This document shows, piece by piece, positions 36,643 through 46,504 of a DNA stretch of 64,000 bases; position 1 is the first letter of the stretch; each line of letters opens with the position of its first letter. Below the pieces are notes generated by a model. The model was not told the DNA's origin and did no database searches. It worked only from the letters and a program-made list of their open reading frames with translations. Made by a program: the position numbers and the translations under genes. The stretch lies in NCBI RefSeq assembly GCF_037935975.1, contig NZ_CP149817.1, forward strand, positions 2,418,001-2,482,000. The letters run 5' to 3'. The DNA is from Teredinibacter turnerae (GTDB taxonomy: Bacteria; Pseudomonadota; Gammaproteobacteria; Pseudomonadales; Cellvibrionaceae).

Positions 36643-37083
36643 ATGCAATTTAAGCGACAAGTTAAAACCGAAGACAGTATTAACCTGACGCCATTAATCG
36701 ACGTCGTATTTTTACTGCTGATCTTCTTCATGGTGTCGACGACCTTTACCAAGGAGACCCACCTTAAAATCGATCTACCCGAAGCTGTTGGCGAGCTGCA
36801 GGCTGTGAAGCCGGACCAGATTGAAGTGGTAATTGATGCGCAAGGCGGGCTCGCGATTAATGGTCGCAGCCTGGTTAACTCGCGAACCAACACCCTGCGG
36901 GCAGCAATTGAAGAGGTGTCGCAGGGCGACTCCAGTATGCCAATGATTATTACCGGCGATGCCGCAACACCTTACCAGGCGATTATTTCTGTGATGGATC
37001 TCGCGGGCCAGATGGGGTTTGCCAACCTCAGCCTGACCACTCAACAACCGCAAGAGGGCAGCGATACCGGTGGCGCGCAATAA
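36643..37083 (+). CDS. exbD: ExbD/TolR-type biopolymer transport protein
   Basis: A 146-residue partner of ExbB: a short cytoplasmic start, one membrane helix with the proton-carrying aspartate (NLTPLIDVVFLLLIFFMVST, D in LIDVVF), and a periplasmic domain ending GFANLSLTTQQP. The gene starts two bases after exbB stops, and its last 14 bases overlap the lpxK start (37070-37083), so all three are translated as a unit. Confidence 0.94.
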   Translation: MQFKRQVKTEDSINLTPLIDVVFLLLIFFMVSTTFTKETHLKIDLPEAVGELQAVKPDQIEVVIDAQGGLAINGRSLVNSRTNTLRAAIEEVSQGDSSMPMIITGDAATPYQAIISVMDLAGQMGFANLSLTTQQPQEGSDTGGAQ

Positions 37084-38098
37084 GTCTGCACTACAGGCGT
37101 TTGTTGAGCAGCGCTGGTACCATCGCCCCGGACTCTTGGGTTTGCTAGCGCCGCTGGAGGCGCTGTTTATCGCAGCTTCACGCCGTCGTCGGCAAAAGAA
37201 GCAGAGTGTCGAATTCGACGTTCCCGTGGTGGTGGTGGGCAACATTTCAGTGGGTGGTACCGGCAAAACGCCGGTGGTTAAAGCGCTTGTCGCCCACTTG
37301 CGAGCGCTGGGCCGCAACCCTGGCGTTGTTTCTCGCGGTTATGGGCGTGCAACCACAGGCGTCCTGATGGTCGAGAACGCGAGCACTGCGCGCCAGGTTG
37401 GTGATGAGCCGCTCGAAATCCGGCGCAGTTGCGATGTTCCAACGGTGGTAGGTGAGGACCGGGTGGCGGCAGTCGAGTTTTTGCTGGCACGGGCAGCGTG
37501 TGATGTGGTGATTTCCGACGATGGGCTCCAGCATTATCGCTTGGGCCGTCAGTTTGAGATTGCGGTGGTCGACGGCAGCAAAGGTTTGGGCAATGGCCAT
37601 TGTCTACCGGTAGGGCCGTTACGAGAACCGCCCCACAGACTGGCTGAGGTGGATGCCGTGCTCATCAGCGGCGCGAACAGCGCGATTTCCTTTGTGCCCG
37701 CAGCGGCAACTGTTTTTACGTATGCCGTAAAGCCTGCCAAGCTGGTAAATGTCAGGTCTGGCGAGGTCCGGCCGGTTAATTTGGTCGCCGACTTTGAAAA
37801 ATTTACAGCAATTGCCGGCATTGGTAACCCGGAAAAGTTTTTTTCGACGTTAACAGACCTGCTTCCCCCTGAGTCTCCAGCCTTTGCGCGCAGGCAATTT
37901 GCCGATCATCACCAGTTTACCGAAGCCGATTTCCGTGACTTAGATCGGGATACTGCATTGCTGATGACGGAAAAAGACGCCGTTAAATGCGTTGAATTTG
38001 CACGCGATAACTGGTGGTATCTCGCTGTCGACGCTGTGTTGGACACGCGCTTTTACACACTTCTTGGCCGTGTTCTGAGCCAGCCCATTTCCGATTAG
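37070..38098 (+). CDS. lpxK: Tetraacyldisaccharide 4'-kinase
   Basis: LpxK phosphorylates the 4' position of the lipid A disaccharide in the inner membrane. There are 342 residues from a GTG inside the end of exbD. Walker A is GNISVGGTGKT (residues 57-67), followed by SRGYGRATTGVLMVE, GDEPLEI and DVVISDDGLQHYRLGR. It overlaps exbD by 14 bases and is followed after 18 bases by kdsB, so lipid A and Kdo supply are co-expressed. Confidence 0.96.
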   Translation: MARNKSALQAFVEQRWYHRPGLLGLLAPLEALFIAASRRRRQKKQSVEFDVPVVVVGNISVGGTGKTPVVKALVAHLRALGRNPGVVSRGYGRATTGVLMVENASTARQVGDEPLEIRRSCDVPTVVGEDRVAAVEFLLARAACDVVISDDGLQHYRLGRQFEIAVVDGSKGLGNGHCLPVGPLREPPHRLAEVDAVLISGANSAISFVPAAATVFTYAVKPAKLVNVRSGEVRPVNLVADFEKFTAIAGIGNPEKFFSTLTDLLPPESPAFARRQFADHHQFTEADFRDLDRDTALLMTEKDAVKCVEFARDNWWYLAVDAVLDTRFYTLLGRVLSQPISD

Positions 38099-38116
38099 AA
38101 AATCTAAGGACTCGTA

Positions 38117-38893
38117 ATGTCTTTCTCTGTAGTTATTCCCGCGCGTTACGCATCCCAGCGCCTTCCTGGCAAGCCGCTGCAATTGATCAATGGCAAGCCG
38201 ATGATCGAGCATGTCTATGTCTGTGCGCAGCGCAGTGCAGCGTCACGAGTGGTTGTGGCTACCGACGATGAACGGGTATTCGACGCCGTGACGCGGTTTG
38301 GCGGCGATGTGCTGATGACCTCCGCAGAACACCCTTCGGGTACAGACCGGCTACAGGAAGTCGTCAGTCAGCTAAAGCTTGGCGATGATGAAATCATAGT
38401 GAATGTGCAAGGGGACGAACCCTTAATTCCCGCGCAAGTGATCAATCAGGTTGCGGGCAATTTGCAGTCCAACGCCCTGGCCAGTGCTGCGACCCTGTGC
38501 GAGCCGATTACAGCTTTCGAAGATGTTATTAACCCGAACGTGGTGAAAGTCGTTTGCGACGCGCAAAGCTTCGCCCACTACTTTTCACGCGCACCGATTC
38601 CCTGGGATAGGGAAGCTTATGCTCAATATGGCACGCATTCTGCCAATCAAATCTCGGAAGCCCACTCGGCAACCCGGCGCCACATTGGTATCTATGCTTA
38701 CCGCGTGTCGCTGTTGCACCAGTTCGTGCAATGGCCCAGCAGTGTTTTGGAAAATATCGAGAAGCTGGAGCAATTACGGATCATTGCAAACGGCCTGAAA
38801 ATTCACGTCCAGGACGCTTGCGCAGAGGTACCGGGCGGTGTCGACACCCCAGAAGATTTATCGCGAGTCAGAATGCACTTTGGAGACGTTTGA
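38117..38893 (+). CDS. kdsB: 3-deoxy-manno-octulosonate cytidylyltransferase
   Basis: KdsB activates Kdo with CTP to give CMP-Kdo for lipopolysaccharide core synthesis. At 258 residues it is of normal length. Motifs are [20 protein letters not shown] (residues 5-24), [20 protein letters not shown] and [10 protein letters not shown]. It lies between lpxK and the phosphatase gene, whose start codon directly follows its stop. Confidence 0.97.
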   Translation: MSFSVVIPARYASQRLPGKPLQLINGKPMIEHVYVCAQRSAASRVVVATDDERVFDAVTRFGGDVLMTSAEHPSGTDRLQEVVSQLKLGDDEIIVNVQGDEPLIPAQVINQVAGNLQSNALASAATLCEPITAFEDVINPNVVKVVCDAQSFAHYFSRAPIPWDREAYAQYGTHSANQISEAHSATRRHIGIYAYRVSLLHQFVQWPSSVLENIEKLEQLRIIANGLKIHVQDACAEVPGGVDTPEDLSRVRMHFGDV

Positions 38894-39373
38894 TTGAAAA
38901 AAGTTAAAGTGTTGTTTGTTTGCCTAGGCAACATATGTCGTTCACCCACGGCAGAAGGCGTGTTTCGCAAAAAGGTCCTGGACGCGGGTTTGCAGGAGCG
39001 TATCGAAATAGATTCCGCCGGTACGTCCGGATGGCATATTGGCGAGCCGCCTGATAAACGCGCGATCGCGGCAGCTAAAGGGCGGGGTTACGACTTGGCG
39101 ACATTGCGCGGCCGTCAGCTGGTTGGCGACGATTTTCGGATTTTCGATTATATCCTGGTTATGGATCGCGAAAATCTCGCGAACAGTAAAGCTATTGCGC
39201 CGTCTGAATTTTCTGGGTGTTTGAGCCTGTTGTTGGCGTTTTCCTCACAATCCCGCTACAGCGAAGTACCCGATCCTTACTATGGTGGTGACCAGGGCTT
39301 CGATACAGTACTCGATCTCATAGAGGACAGTTGTGACGGTTTGCTCAAGGATATCGAACGCAACGCCCTATGA
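38894..39373 (+). CDS. Low-molecular-weight protein tyrosine phosphatase
   Basis: A 159-residue LMW-PTP. The catalytic P-loop is VCLGNICRSPTAEGVF with C10 and R16, and the general acid is in VPDPYYGGD. The start is TTG at 38894, directly after the kdsB stop. Such phosphatases can regulate capsule or exopolysaccharide tyrosine kinases (Wzb-like), but no kinase gene is nearby; the target is unknown. The stop overlaps the murB start by four bases. Confidence 0.92.
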   Translation: MKKVKVLFVCLGNICRSPTAEGVFRKKVLDAGLQERIEIDSAGTSGWHIGEPPDKRAIAAAKGRGYDLATLRGRQLVGDDFRIFDYILVMDRENLANSKAIAPSEFSGCLSLLLAFSSQSRYSEVPDPYYGGDQGFDTVLDLIEDSCDGLLKDIERNAL

Positions 39374-40392
39374 AAATTGAAGAACATGTTAACCTCCAGC
39401 CATTGAATACGCTTGCCGTACCAGCAAGTGCGCGTTTTTTCGCGCGGGCCACCAGTGAACAGGAATTGCGGCAGGCGCTGCGCTGGGCACAAAAGCATGA
39501 GCGTACGGTTGCCATCCTCGGCGGCGGTAGCAATTGTTTATTGCCTGAGAAGGTTTCTGGATTGGTGGTTCAGCCCGCACTTCGCGGCATTAACGTTATT
39601 GAAGAGGGTGACAGGTACACCACCGTGCGCGCGGCTGCTGGCGAGAACTGGCACCGGTTTGTGCTGTGGACACTAGGGCAGTCGCTGTGCGGTATAGAAA
39701 ATCTAGCGCTAATTCCCGGCTCGGTAGGCGCGGCACCCATTCAAAATATTGGTGCTTATGGCGTCGAGTTACAAGATGTGTTTTTAGGTTTGCGCGCGGT
39801 AAATCGCAAGACCTTGGATATTGTCGAGTTTAATGCGGCTGCCTGTGAATTCGGCTATCGCGAAAGTGTGTTTAAAAATCGTTTGCGCGATCAGTACGTT
39901 ATTGTTTCCGTGGATTTTCGTCTGCGTCGCACACCGGAATTTCGTGTGGATTACCCCGCGTTAAAAGCGGCGCTGGCGGGTATTAGTCGGTCGCGATTAA
40001 CTGCAGAGGTAATCGCACATACCGTAGCAACCATTCGCCGCGAAAAGTTGCCGGACCCATCTGTGATCCCTAATTGCGGCAGCTTTTTTAAAAACCCGGT
40101 GGTGGCAAACGCTGTGGTGAACGAGTTGAAAGGCTTGTACCCTGACATTGTGTATTATCCCGCCGCTGAGGGGTACAGTAAGATTGCCGCCGGCTGGCTG
40201 ATTGAAAAATCCGGTTGGAAAGGCAAGCAGGCATTCGATGCGCGGGTCCACGACAGGCAGGCGCTGGTATTGACCAACCCGTTGCACAAGTCGGCAAAAA
40301 ATGTGATTAAGCTCGCTGGGGCGATTCAATCCAGTATTCGCCAGCGCTACGGAATTGAACTGGAAGTCGAACCGCAATGGCTCGGGGCGTAA
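39370..40392 (+). CDS. murB: UDP-N-acetylenolpyruvoylglucosamine reductase
   Basis: MurB reduces UDP-GlcNAc-enolpyruvate to UDP-MurNAc using NADPH and FAD, in peptidoglycan synthesis. There are 340 residues, of type I like E. coli MurB. The FAD-binding part has ILGGGSNCLLPEKVSG and LIPGSVGAAPIQNIGAYG, and the proton-donor serine is in NCGSFFKNPVV (about S238). The ATG at 39370 overlaps the phosphatase stop (ATGA). It ends the exbB-murB run, which is closed by a hairpin before the convergent EAL-HDOD gene. Confidence 0.96.
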   Translation: MKIEEHVNLQPLNTLAVPASARFFARATSEQELRQALRWAQKHERTVAILGGGSNCLLPEKVSGLVVQPALRGINVIEEGDRYTTVRAAAGENWHRFVLWTLGQSLCGIENLALIPGSVGAAPIQNIGAYGVELQDVFLGLRAVNRKTLDIVEFNAAACEFGYRESVFKNRLRDQYVIVSVDFRLRRTPEFRVDYPALKAALAGISRSRLTAEVIAHTVATIRREKLPDPSVIPNCGSFFKNPVVANAVVNELKGLYPDIVYYPAAEGYSKIAAGWLIEKSGWKGKQAFDARVHDRQALVLTNPLHKSAKNVIKLAGAIQSSIRQRYGIELEVEPQWLGA

Positions 40393-40402
40393 CGGGTTAT
40401 TG

Positions 40403-40454
40403 AAAAACAGCCTGCGTAAACCGCAAAAGTTGCGGCCCAGCAACGCTGTTTTTT
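40403..40454. terminator. Bidirectional terminator-like structure after murB
   Basis: AAAAACAGC (40403-40411) pairs with GCTGTTTTT (40445-40453), enclosing an inner stem CCGCAA-AAG-TTGCGG (40421-40435). The A run on one side and T run on the other suit termination of both convergent transcripts. Confidence 0.6.
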
Positions 40455-40485
40455 ACTTATCGGTTATTACCTTCGATTAGCTTCT

Positions 40486-41706
40486 TCACACCTGAGACGA
40501 TACCGTTTCTGTCGCCCACTGGATGCTATTGCTATAGATGGCAGTGAGTTGTTCTTCGTCGATACTGTATTCGGCAAAGAATTTCCAATTCACGTGCTGC
40601 CATTGCGCGCGTTCGAAGTGCAGTACATTTTGCAGGATATCGCCAAGCGTGCCGCGCTGATGAATAATGGCATCGCTCAGGTTCTCTGCCAGGCGCAACC
40701 GCTCCATTAGCTCTGCCATAGGCATGTCCAGGAAGGCGTCCAGATTGTAGAGTAGACCCACTGTAAAACCCGCATCCGCCATGGCCCGGCCATTGATGTG
40801 TTTGGCCAATTGCTCACAGAATTTTGCGCGAGACATGCTGATGACACACAGCTCCCGTGGCTTGTCGGAACTGTTCGCCATGAGCAGGTAGCTCGCCCAA
40901 TTCCTAATTGCGCTTAAGCCGAGAAGGGTCACTGCCTGGTTTAAGGATTCCACGTGACGAGGTAAACCAATCGCTGATGAGTTAACCAGTCTTAGGATCT
41001 TGTAGCTGAGACTGGGGTCGGTGGCAATGGTTTGAACTATGGTGTCGAATTCGACTTCCGGGTCGTTCAGCACAGAGATCAGCTTAATGATGGCTTGTTT
41101 GCCTTCGCTGACAGAAATACCCTGCACGATTTGCGGCTTGCACAAAAAGTACCCCTGAAACAGTTTGAATCCCAGCTCAAGGCAGAACTGCATCGTCTGA
41201 TGATCCTCAACCTTCTCGGCAAGCAGCGTTTTATTGTAGGGGCGCAAGTGTTCGACAATTGCGGCCAGGCCCTCTCGGCTATGTGCCAGCACGTCGACTT
41301 TGACGATATCGGCGAAGGCGAGCAGTGGTTGTGTTGTGGCGGTAAGCTCGAAATCGTCCAGTGCGATTTCGTAGCCTGCGCGGCGCAGTTTCTTAAGTCC
41401 GGCCGCGACTTCGTTATCGAAAGGAATGTCTTCCAACAGCTCAACGACTAACTGTTTGGATGGCAAGGGCGGTGGCGTGCACACTAATTTTCGGGTGTAG
41501 TTGACGAATGCTTTGTGGTTGCCAATAACTTCCTGGATCTGGTTTTCACCAAACACCTTCAACAGGACCTGGGCCGTGGCCATATCTCCGTCGGTAATTT
41601 CCGCGGCGTTGGCGTGGGATTGTCTAAATAATAATTCGTAAGCTACAACTTCGTAAGATCGATCGAATATGGGTTGTCTGGCAAATAACGGTACAACGTC
41701 TGGCAT
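40486..41706 (-). CDS. EAL-HDOD domain signalling protein (YuxH-like)
   Basis: A 406-residue protein with an N-terminal EAL-like domain and a C-terminal HDOD domain (about 200-400, with DPSLSYKILRLVNSSAIG and ESLNQAVTLLGLSAIRNWAS). The EAL signature is altered (YELLFR instead of EALLR) but ELLED, ALDDFEL, VKVDV, LLAEKVED and QGYFLCKP remain. Some family members are inactive c-di-GMP binders that regulate motility. Adjacent to a CheZ-like gene and slt on the same strand with gaps of 38 and 55 bases. Confidence 0.88.
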   Translation of the reverse strand: MPDVVPLFARQPIFDRSYEVVAYELLFRQSHANAAEITDGDMATAQVLLKVFGENQIQEVIGNHKAFVNYTRKLVCTPPPLPSKQLVVELLEDIPFDNEVAAGLKKLRRAGYEIALDDFELTATTQPLLAFADIVKVDVLAHSREGLAAIVEHLRPYNKTLLAEKVEDHQTMQFCLELGFKLFQGYFLCKPQIVQGISVSEGKQAIIKLISVLNDPEVEFDTIVQTIATDPSLSYKILRLVNSSAIGLPRHVESLNQAVTLLGLSAIRNWASYLLMANSSDKPRELCVISMSRAKFCEQLAKHINGRAMADAGFTVGLLYNLDAFLDMPMAELMERLRLAENLSDAIIHQRGTLGDILQNVLHFERAQWQHVNWKFFAEYSIDEEQLTAIYSNSIQWATETVSSQV

Positions 41707-41744
41707 AAATTTTTAGTTTTAGTTATTTAAAGTCAGAGTAAGGC

Positions 41745-42326
41745 TCAGAAAAGTTCTATCTCGTCGTTATCCTGATCGGGAGAGCCTTCTTCCGCGTCGA
41801 AGTGGTGACGGTAAATTTCCAGGGCATCCACAACAGACCCACCGCGCATAATATATTCGAACATGATGCGCTCGGCTTCCATGGTGTAACTATCGCGAAT
41901 CTTATTTTGTAAATCCCGCCAGGCAACCGGGTCTTTGATGCTCTCGTTCTCACTCATGAGCAGCGACACTTTCTCCAGGCTGCGAGCCACGTGGTCGAGT
42001 CGCTGGCACACGCGATCGTAGAACTGAAACGCCTGAATCGACGAATTGATATTGACGTTGAGTGCGCTGGCGGTAGTTGTTAAATCACTTTTAAATGACG
42101 CGATCTCTTCCACCTTGGACAAATCCTGGACTTGCGCCACCACAGCGTTAGTGTGGGTCGCGAGTTTGGTGAACGAGTCAGTCAGAGTATCAACCGACTT
42201 GTTGGAATCTGTCATGGTCGCCTCTATCTGGCACACTGCCAGATAAAGCATATTGATTGTCTCTTTAACATGGGACCAGCTTGCTTCATCAAGCGCCTGG
42301 CCGCCATCCGCTTCAGGCTGCGTCAT
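41745..42326 (-). CDS. Helical cytoplasmic protein, CheZ-like
   Basis: A 193-residue, largely helical protein from the ATG at 42326; the open frame extends to 42410 but overlaps slt and has no similarity there. The stretch SSIQAFQFYDRVCQRLDHVA resembles the four-helix hairpin region of CheZ-type proteins, but I do not recognise the family with confidence. The acidic end (DQDNDEIELF) resembles the C-terminal CheY-binding tail of CheZ. It lies between slt and the EAL-HDOD gene. Alternative: a receptor-like signalling helix bundle. Confidence 0.55.
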   Translation of the reverse strand: MTQPEADGGQALDEASWSHVKETINMLYLAVCQIEATMTDSNKSVDTLTDSFTKLATHTNAVVAQVQDLSKVEEIASFKSDLTTTASALNVNINSSIQAFQFYDRVCQRLDHVARSLEKVSLLMSENESIKDPVAWRDLQNKIRDSYTMEAERIMFEYIMRGGSVVDALEIYRHHFDAEEGSPDQDNDEIELF

Positions 42327-42381
42327 AATTACGTCCTGGTGGTGTGGGCATTCCCAGTAAATATAGTTGAGAATTTTCGAA

Positions 42382-44382
42382 CTATAAGAAGCTTTTTGCT
42401 TCTGATTCATTCACCAGGTGGCGCGGCTGACCTAAGCGGTATCCGTAGATCACGGAAAACGAAAGCACGTTCTGTACATATCCTCGTGTCTCTTTGAACG
42501 GAATGGTCTCAATCCAGATGTCGTAATCCAAATCGGGTTCCGCATTGCGCAGCCAGCGGGCTACCCGATGCGGCCCAGCGTTGTAAGCGGCCGCTGCGAG
42601 GAAGCGGTTGCCGTTATACATGCTCAATAGCTGATTGAGGTAGTGACCACCGAGACTGATGTTGTGCTGGGGGTCGTATAGGTCCTGAGTTTGGTGCTTT
42701 ATCCCATTTTTGGCTGCGGTGGCCTGAGCCGTTCGTGGCATCAGCTGCATCAACCCCATGGCGCCTGCCGATGAGCGAGCCTGTTCCGCGAAGGCACTCT
42801 CCTGGCGGGCGACAGCGAAAATGAATTCCGGGTCGACTTTGGTTTGTGCTGAAACTTCCTGAACTTCTTCCTCGTAGGCGAGCGGAAAGCGAATACTCAG
42901 GTGATCCCAAAGGTTGCCGGCGATCATGGCGTGAATACCTTTGTTATACCAGCCCCAGCGGCGGGCCAGCTCGCCGGCGGCTACCAGGTCTTCGCTGCTT
43001 AGATCTCGGATGGTGAAAACCCACTCTGCTTGCGCTTCTCCTGTGTTATCGCGCAGCCAAAGCTCTTTCGCGCGCCGCAGTCCCGGCAATTGTTCTACCC
43101 GTAGCAGTGTTGATGGACTGAGCTCCACGGGAACCTGTTCAAGCGAGTAACGGGTATTCACCCTGTCAGCCGCCAGGAAACCATGAAAACTACGCGCCTG
43201 CGCCAAAGCATGGTATATCTGTTTTGGCGCGCCGAAGCTGTCCTCTTCCAGATTCAGTTGTTCCATCGCTCGTGCCCGCCAGTAACGCCAACGATCAGTT
43301 TCCTGAGCGTCTTCGCTTAGTTGGGCGATCCAGTGGTACGCTTTTTCCCAATTGCGAGCGCGCAGTGCGTCGCGAATAAAGGCTTCGACAACCGGGTCTT
43401 GCTGGAGAGAGGGCGAATTGCTTATTAAGGCTTCTGCAGCCGCAGAATAGCCGTTGCGTATCAGACGGCGGGCGATGCTGTGCTTGGTTTGGGTTGCCAG
43501 CGCTTCGGGAAACAATTGCTGGGCTTCGTATTTTTCCCACTGCTTGAGTGCGTCGCGAGAATTGTGGCGGGCGTAGCGTTGGATACCATAGGCAATAATT
43601 TGCTGCATTTTTTGCGAGTGTTCGGAAAAACGCTCAGTGTTGCGCATAGTGTAGGGGTAGCCATGGACCTGGTAGTACAGCTCCGCATATTTTCGGTTGT
43701 CGGCATTCATGTAGCGCATTACGTAGCGGGCGAGGCTGCGTTTCCCCGCGCGCATGGCATTGTCGAACCGGTTCCAGGCGACATCCTGGGTCAGGCCGCC
43801 TGCTCGGCGCCAGCGGTTGAAGAGTGGGTCACAGGCTTTTGGGTGAGAGCGCCCCTGCTGCCATAGCTCCGCAACGTCGTTCATCGCGGTGCTATCGTGC
43901 TCAAACAGACGTGCATAAAGCCAGTAACAATTGAGCTCACGTGTGCTTTTGGCTTCGTCGTAAAAAGTGAGAAAATCTTCCCAGCGCTTTCTTATAGCCA
44001 GGTTGTACAGCAATTGCTCGCGTAAACGGGTTTCTAGAAAAGAGCCGCGGTGGGCGTCCAGGAATGCGACAATTGGGGTTAGCTCCAGCTTGTCGATGCC
44101 GTGTTTGAGTCTGCCATACTCGAGATAAGCGACAAGCGGGTAGTCTCCCAGCACAGCCAGGTGCGTGTCGAGCGTCGCCCAGTCGCCTCGCTGTAAGGCT
44201 TGTTTCGCCAGATCGTAATGGTAGCGTTGCTCTGCAAGTGGCAGCTGTTTCTTTGATTCTGCCGGAGCCAGAGGAACCGAGAGCGCTGGCGCAGTTGTGC
44301 ACAACAATAGAAGGCTGCTGTAAATAGCGGCTTTAAACTGACGAAGTTTTTGCCGGAGTTTGAGTGTTGAGTTGAATGACAT
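42382..44382 (-). CDS. slt: Soluble lytic murein transglycosylase
   Basis: Slt cleaves peptidoglycan glycan strands to 1,6-anhydro products. A 666-residue protein has a signal peptide (to about residue 36, SLLLLCTTAPALS), a long superhelical U-shaped domain and a C-terminal goose-lysozyme-like domain with the catalytic glutamate in RQESAFAEQARSSAGAMG (about residue 527) and AYNAGPHRVARWL. Placement next to uup matches my memory of Pseudomonas. The ATG at 44382 is divergent from uup with 145 bases between. Confidence 0.94.
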   Translation of the reverse strand: MSFNSTLKLRQKLRQFKAAIYSSLLLLCTTAPALSVPLAPAESKKQLPLAEQRYHYDLAKQALQRGDWATLDTHLAVLGDYPLVAYLEYGRLKHGIDKLELTPIVAFLDAHRGSFLETRLREQLLYNLAIRKRWEDFLTFYDEAKSTRELNCYWLYARLFEHDSTAMNDVAELWQQGRSHPKACDPLFNRWRRAGGLTQDVAWNRFDNAMRAGKRSLARYVMRYMNADNRKYAELYYQVHGYPYTMRNTERFSEHSQKMQQIIAYGIQRYARHNSRDALKQWEKYEAQQLFPEALATQTKHSIARRLIRNGYSAAAEALISNSPSLQQDPVVEAFIRDALRARNWEKAYHWIAQLSEDAQETDRWRYWRARAMEQLNLEEDSFGAPKQIYHALAQARSFHGFLAADRVNTRYSLEQVPVELSPSTLLRVEQLPGLRRAKELWLRDNTGEAQAEWVFTIRDLSSEDLVAAGELARRWGWYNKGIHAMIAGNLWDHLSIRFPLAYEEEVQEVSAQTKVDPEFIFAVARQESAFAEQARSSAGAMGLMQLMPRTAQATAAKNGIKHQTQDLYDPQHNISLGGHYLNQLLSMYNGNRFLAAAAYNAGPHRVARWLRNAEPDLDYDIWIETIPFKETRGYVQNVLSFSVIYGYRLGQPRHLVNESEAKSFL

Positions 44383-44527
44383 GTCAAATGGCGATTAAAA
44401 GAAGAAATTTATCTAAGACATAGTAATAAACCCATTGTTGTAGATAATAGCCGCCTGCGCTACTCCGAAAATGGAATAAATTGCATTTTCTTATCTCCAC
44501 TCTGATATTCGAGGTTGTTTTTAACCC

Positions 44528-46462
44528 ATGCCCCTGTTGAAAATCGATAACGCTCAGCTGCATTACGGCGAGCAAGTACTGTTTGATAATTTGGCGTTAC
44601 AGCTCGATAAAGGTGATCGTATCTGTATAGTCGGCCGCAACGGGGTGGGTAAGTCCACCTTGCTGAAAACCATTCAGGGACAGGTGGAGATGGACGGCGG
44701 CTCATGTTGGCGCGGGGACGGCGTTGTGATTGCGAGCCTGTCGCAAGAGCTGCCGGAAGCAGATGCCACGCGTGTATATGATTTCGTGGCCGGCGGACTG
44801 CCGGTCGCGAAAGATCTGCAAGCCTATGAACAATTGATTGCCGAAGGCGGGGATCTGAACGGACTCGAAGCGATCCAGCAACGCATTGAGTCAGCGGATG
44901 GCTGGAACTTGCAAGCGCGCATCAGCCAGGTACTTACGCGCCTGGATCTAAACGCGGATGACCGCTTGAATGCACTGTCTGGCGGCTGGCGCAGACGTGT
45001 TGCTCTCGCCCAGGCGCTGGTGTGTGAGCCGGATATTCTGTTGCTGGACGAACCGACCAACCACTTGGACATCGCCGCTATTCAGTGGCTGGAGCAGCAC
45101 CTGCTGCAATTTTCTGGCGCCCTGGTGTTCATCACCCACGACCGTACATTTTTGCGCGCTGTGGCAAACAAAATTGGGGAGCTGGACCGCGGTAACCTGC
45201 ACATCTGGGAGGGCGATTACGCCAGTTTTCTCAACTTTCGCGAACAGCAACTTGCCGAAGAAGAAAAGCACAATGCGCTCTTCGACAAGCGGCTTGCTCA
45301 GGAGGAGGTTTGGATACGTCAGGGTATTAAAGCGCGGCGCACACGTAATGAAGGCCGTGTCCGCGCCTTAAAAGCCATGCGCGAAGAGCGTGCGCAACGC
45401 CGTGACCGGCTGCAAACCGCCCGCCTGGAGCAGGGGAGCGATATAGCCTCCGGAAAATTAGTCGCAGAGTTACTGGATGTCAGTTTTGCCTGGGGTGACA
45501 AGCCGATTCTCAAGAATTTCAGCACGACAATTATCCGTGGCGATAAGATCGGCTTGATTGGCCCGAACGGCATTGGCAAAAGCACGCTACTAAAAATTAT
45601 TCTCGGCGATATTACGCCGCAAAGTGGTCAGATCAAGCTGGGTACGAAGGTGTCTGTGGCTTATTTTGACCAAATGCGGGACCAGCTCGATTTGGAAAAA
45701 AGCGCGATGGATAACATCAGCGAGGGCCGCGATACCATCGAAATCAATGGGAAACCGCGACATATTATGTCGTACTTACAGGACTTTCTGTTCACCGGCG
45801 AGCGTGCGCGAACACCGATCAAGACCTTATCTGGTGGCGAGCGCAACCGGATACTGCTGGCAAAGCTGTTTAGTAAGCCGGCCAATATGCTGGTGCTGGA
45901 CGAACCGACGAACGACCTCGACGCAGAGACTCTTGAGCTTCTCGAAACGATTTTGGTCGATTACACCGGAACCTTGTTGTTGGTAAGTCACGATCGACAG
46001 TTCCTCAACAATGTGGTCAGCAGCACCATCGCTTTCGAAGGTCATGGGCGGGTGCTGGATTATGTCGGGGGTTATGACGATTGGGTACGTCAGGGCGGTA
46101 TCTGGCCCGAAACGTCCGGCAGTGATGCCAGCCTGGCGTCTCCAGCCACATCTTCACCGGCCACACCTTCAGAGGAAACTGAGCCGGCACCCAAGACTGC
46201 CGCGGCGCAAGCCAAACCGGCCAGCAAACCTGCTAAGAAGTTAAGTTACAAGTTACAGCGAGAGCTGGATGGATTGCCCGCTGAACTTGAATCCTTGGAA
46301 GCGAAATTGGAAGAGGCCCAGGCCGCCACTGCTGTTCCCGAGTTTTACCAGCAGGATTCAACCATCGTCAATGACGCATTGCAAAAACTGTCTGCCTTGG
46401 AGGAGCAACTCGCAGAACGCTACGCGCGCTGGGAGGAGCTGGAAGATATGGCCGCCGGGTAG
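44528..46462 (+). CDS. uup: ABC-F family ATPase Uup
   Basis: A 644-residue ABC-F protein with two ATPase domains and no membrane segment. Walker A motifs are GRNGVGKST and GPNGIGKST; signature motifs LSGGWRRRVALAQAL and LSGGERNRILLAKLF; Walker B LLLDEPTNHLD and LVLDEPTNDLD. A Ser/Pro/Thr/Ala-rich linker leads to a C-terminal coiled coil (KKLSYKLQRELDGLPAELES), typical of Uup, which binds DNA. Uup is linked to transposon precise-excision control and, like other ABC-F proteins, possibly to ribosomes. Confidence 0.93.
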   Translation: MPLLKIDNAQLHYGEQVLFDNLALQLDKGDRICIVGRNGVGKSTLLKTIQGQVEMDGGSCWRGDGVVIASLSQELPEADATRVYDFVAGGLPVAKDLQAYEQLIAEGGDLNGLEAIQQRIESADGWNLQARISQVLTRLDLNADDRLNALSGGWRRRVALAQALVCEPDILLLDEPTNHLDIAAIQWLEQHLLQFSGALVFITHDRTFLRAVANKIGELDRGNLHIWEGDYASFLNFREQQLAEEEKHNALFDKRLAQEEVWIRQGIKARRTRNEGRVRALKAMREERAQRRDRLQTARLEQGSDIASGKLVAELLDVSFAWGDKPILKNFSTTIIRGDKIGLIGPNGIGKSTLLKIILGDITPQSGQIKLGTKVSVAYFDQMRDQLDLEKSAMDNISEGRDTIEINGKPRHIMSYLQDFLFTGERARTPIKTLSGGERNRILLAKLFSKPANMLVLDEPTNDLDAETLELLETILVDYTGTLLLVSHDRQFLNNVVSSTIAFEGHGRVLDYVGGYDDWVRQGGIWPETSGSDASLASPATSSPATPSEETEPAPKTAAAQAKPASKPAKKLSYKLQRELDGLPAELESLEAKLEEAQAATAVPEFYQQDSTIVNDALQKLSALEEQLAERYARWEELEDMAAG

Positions 46463-46465
46463 GTC

Positions 46466-46482
46466 GCAACCGAGCCGGTTGC
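46466..46482. terminator. Hairpin between convergent uup and usp genes
   Basis: GCAACCG (46466-46472) and CGGTTGC (46476-46482) form a perfect 7-base stem with loop AGC, three bases after the uup stop. There is no T run, so the function as terminator is only likely from its position. Confidence 0.45.
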
Positions 46483-46504
46483 AACCCGATACGGCAGCCG
46501 AAGG

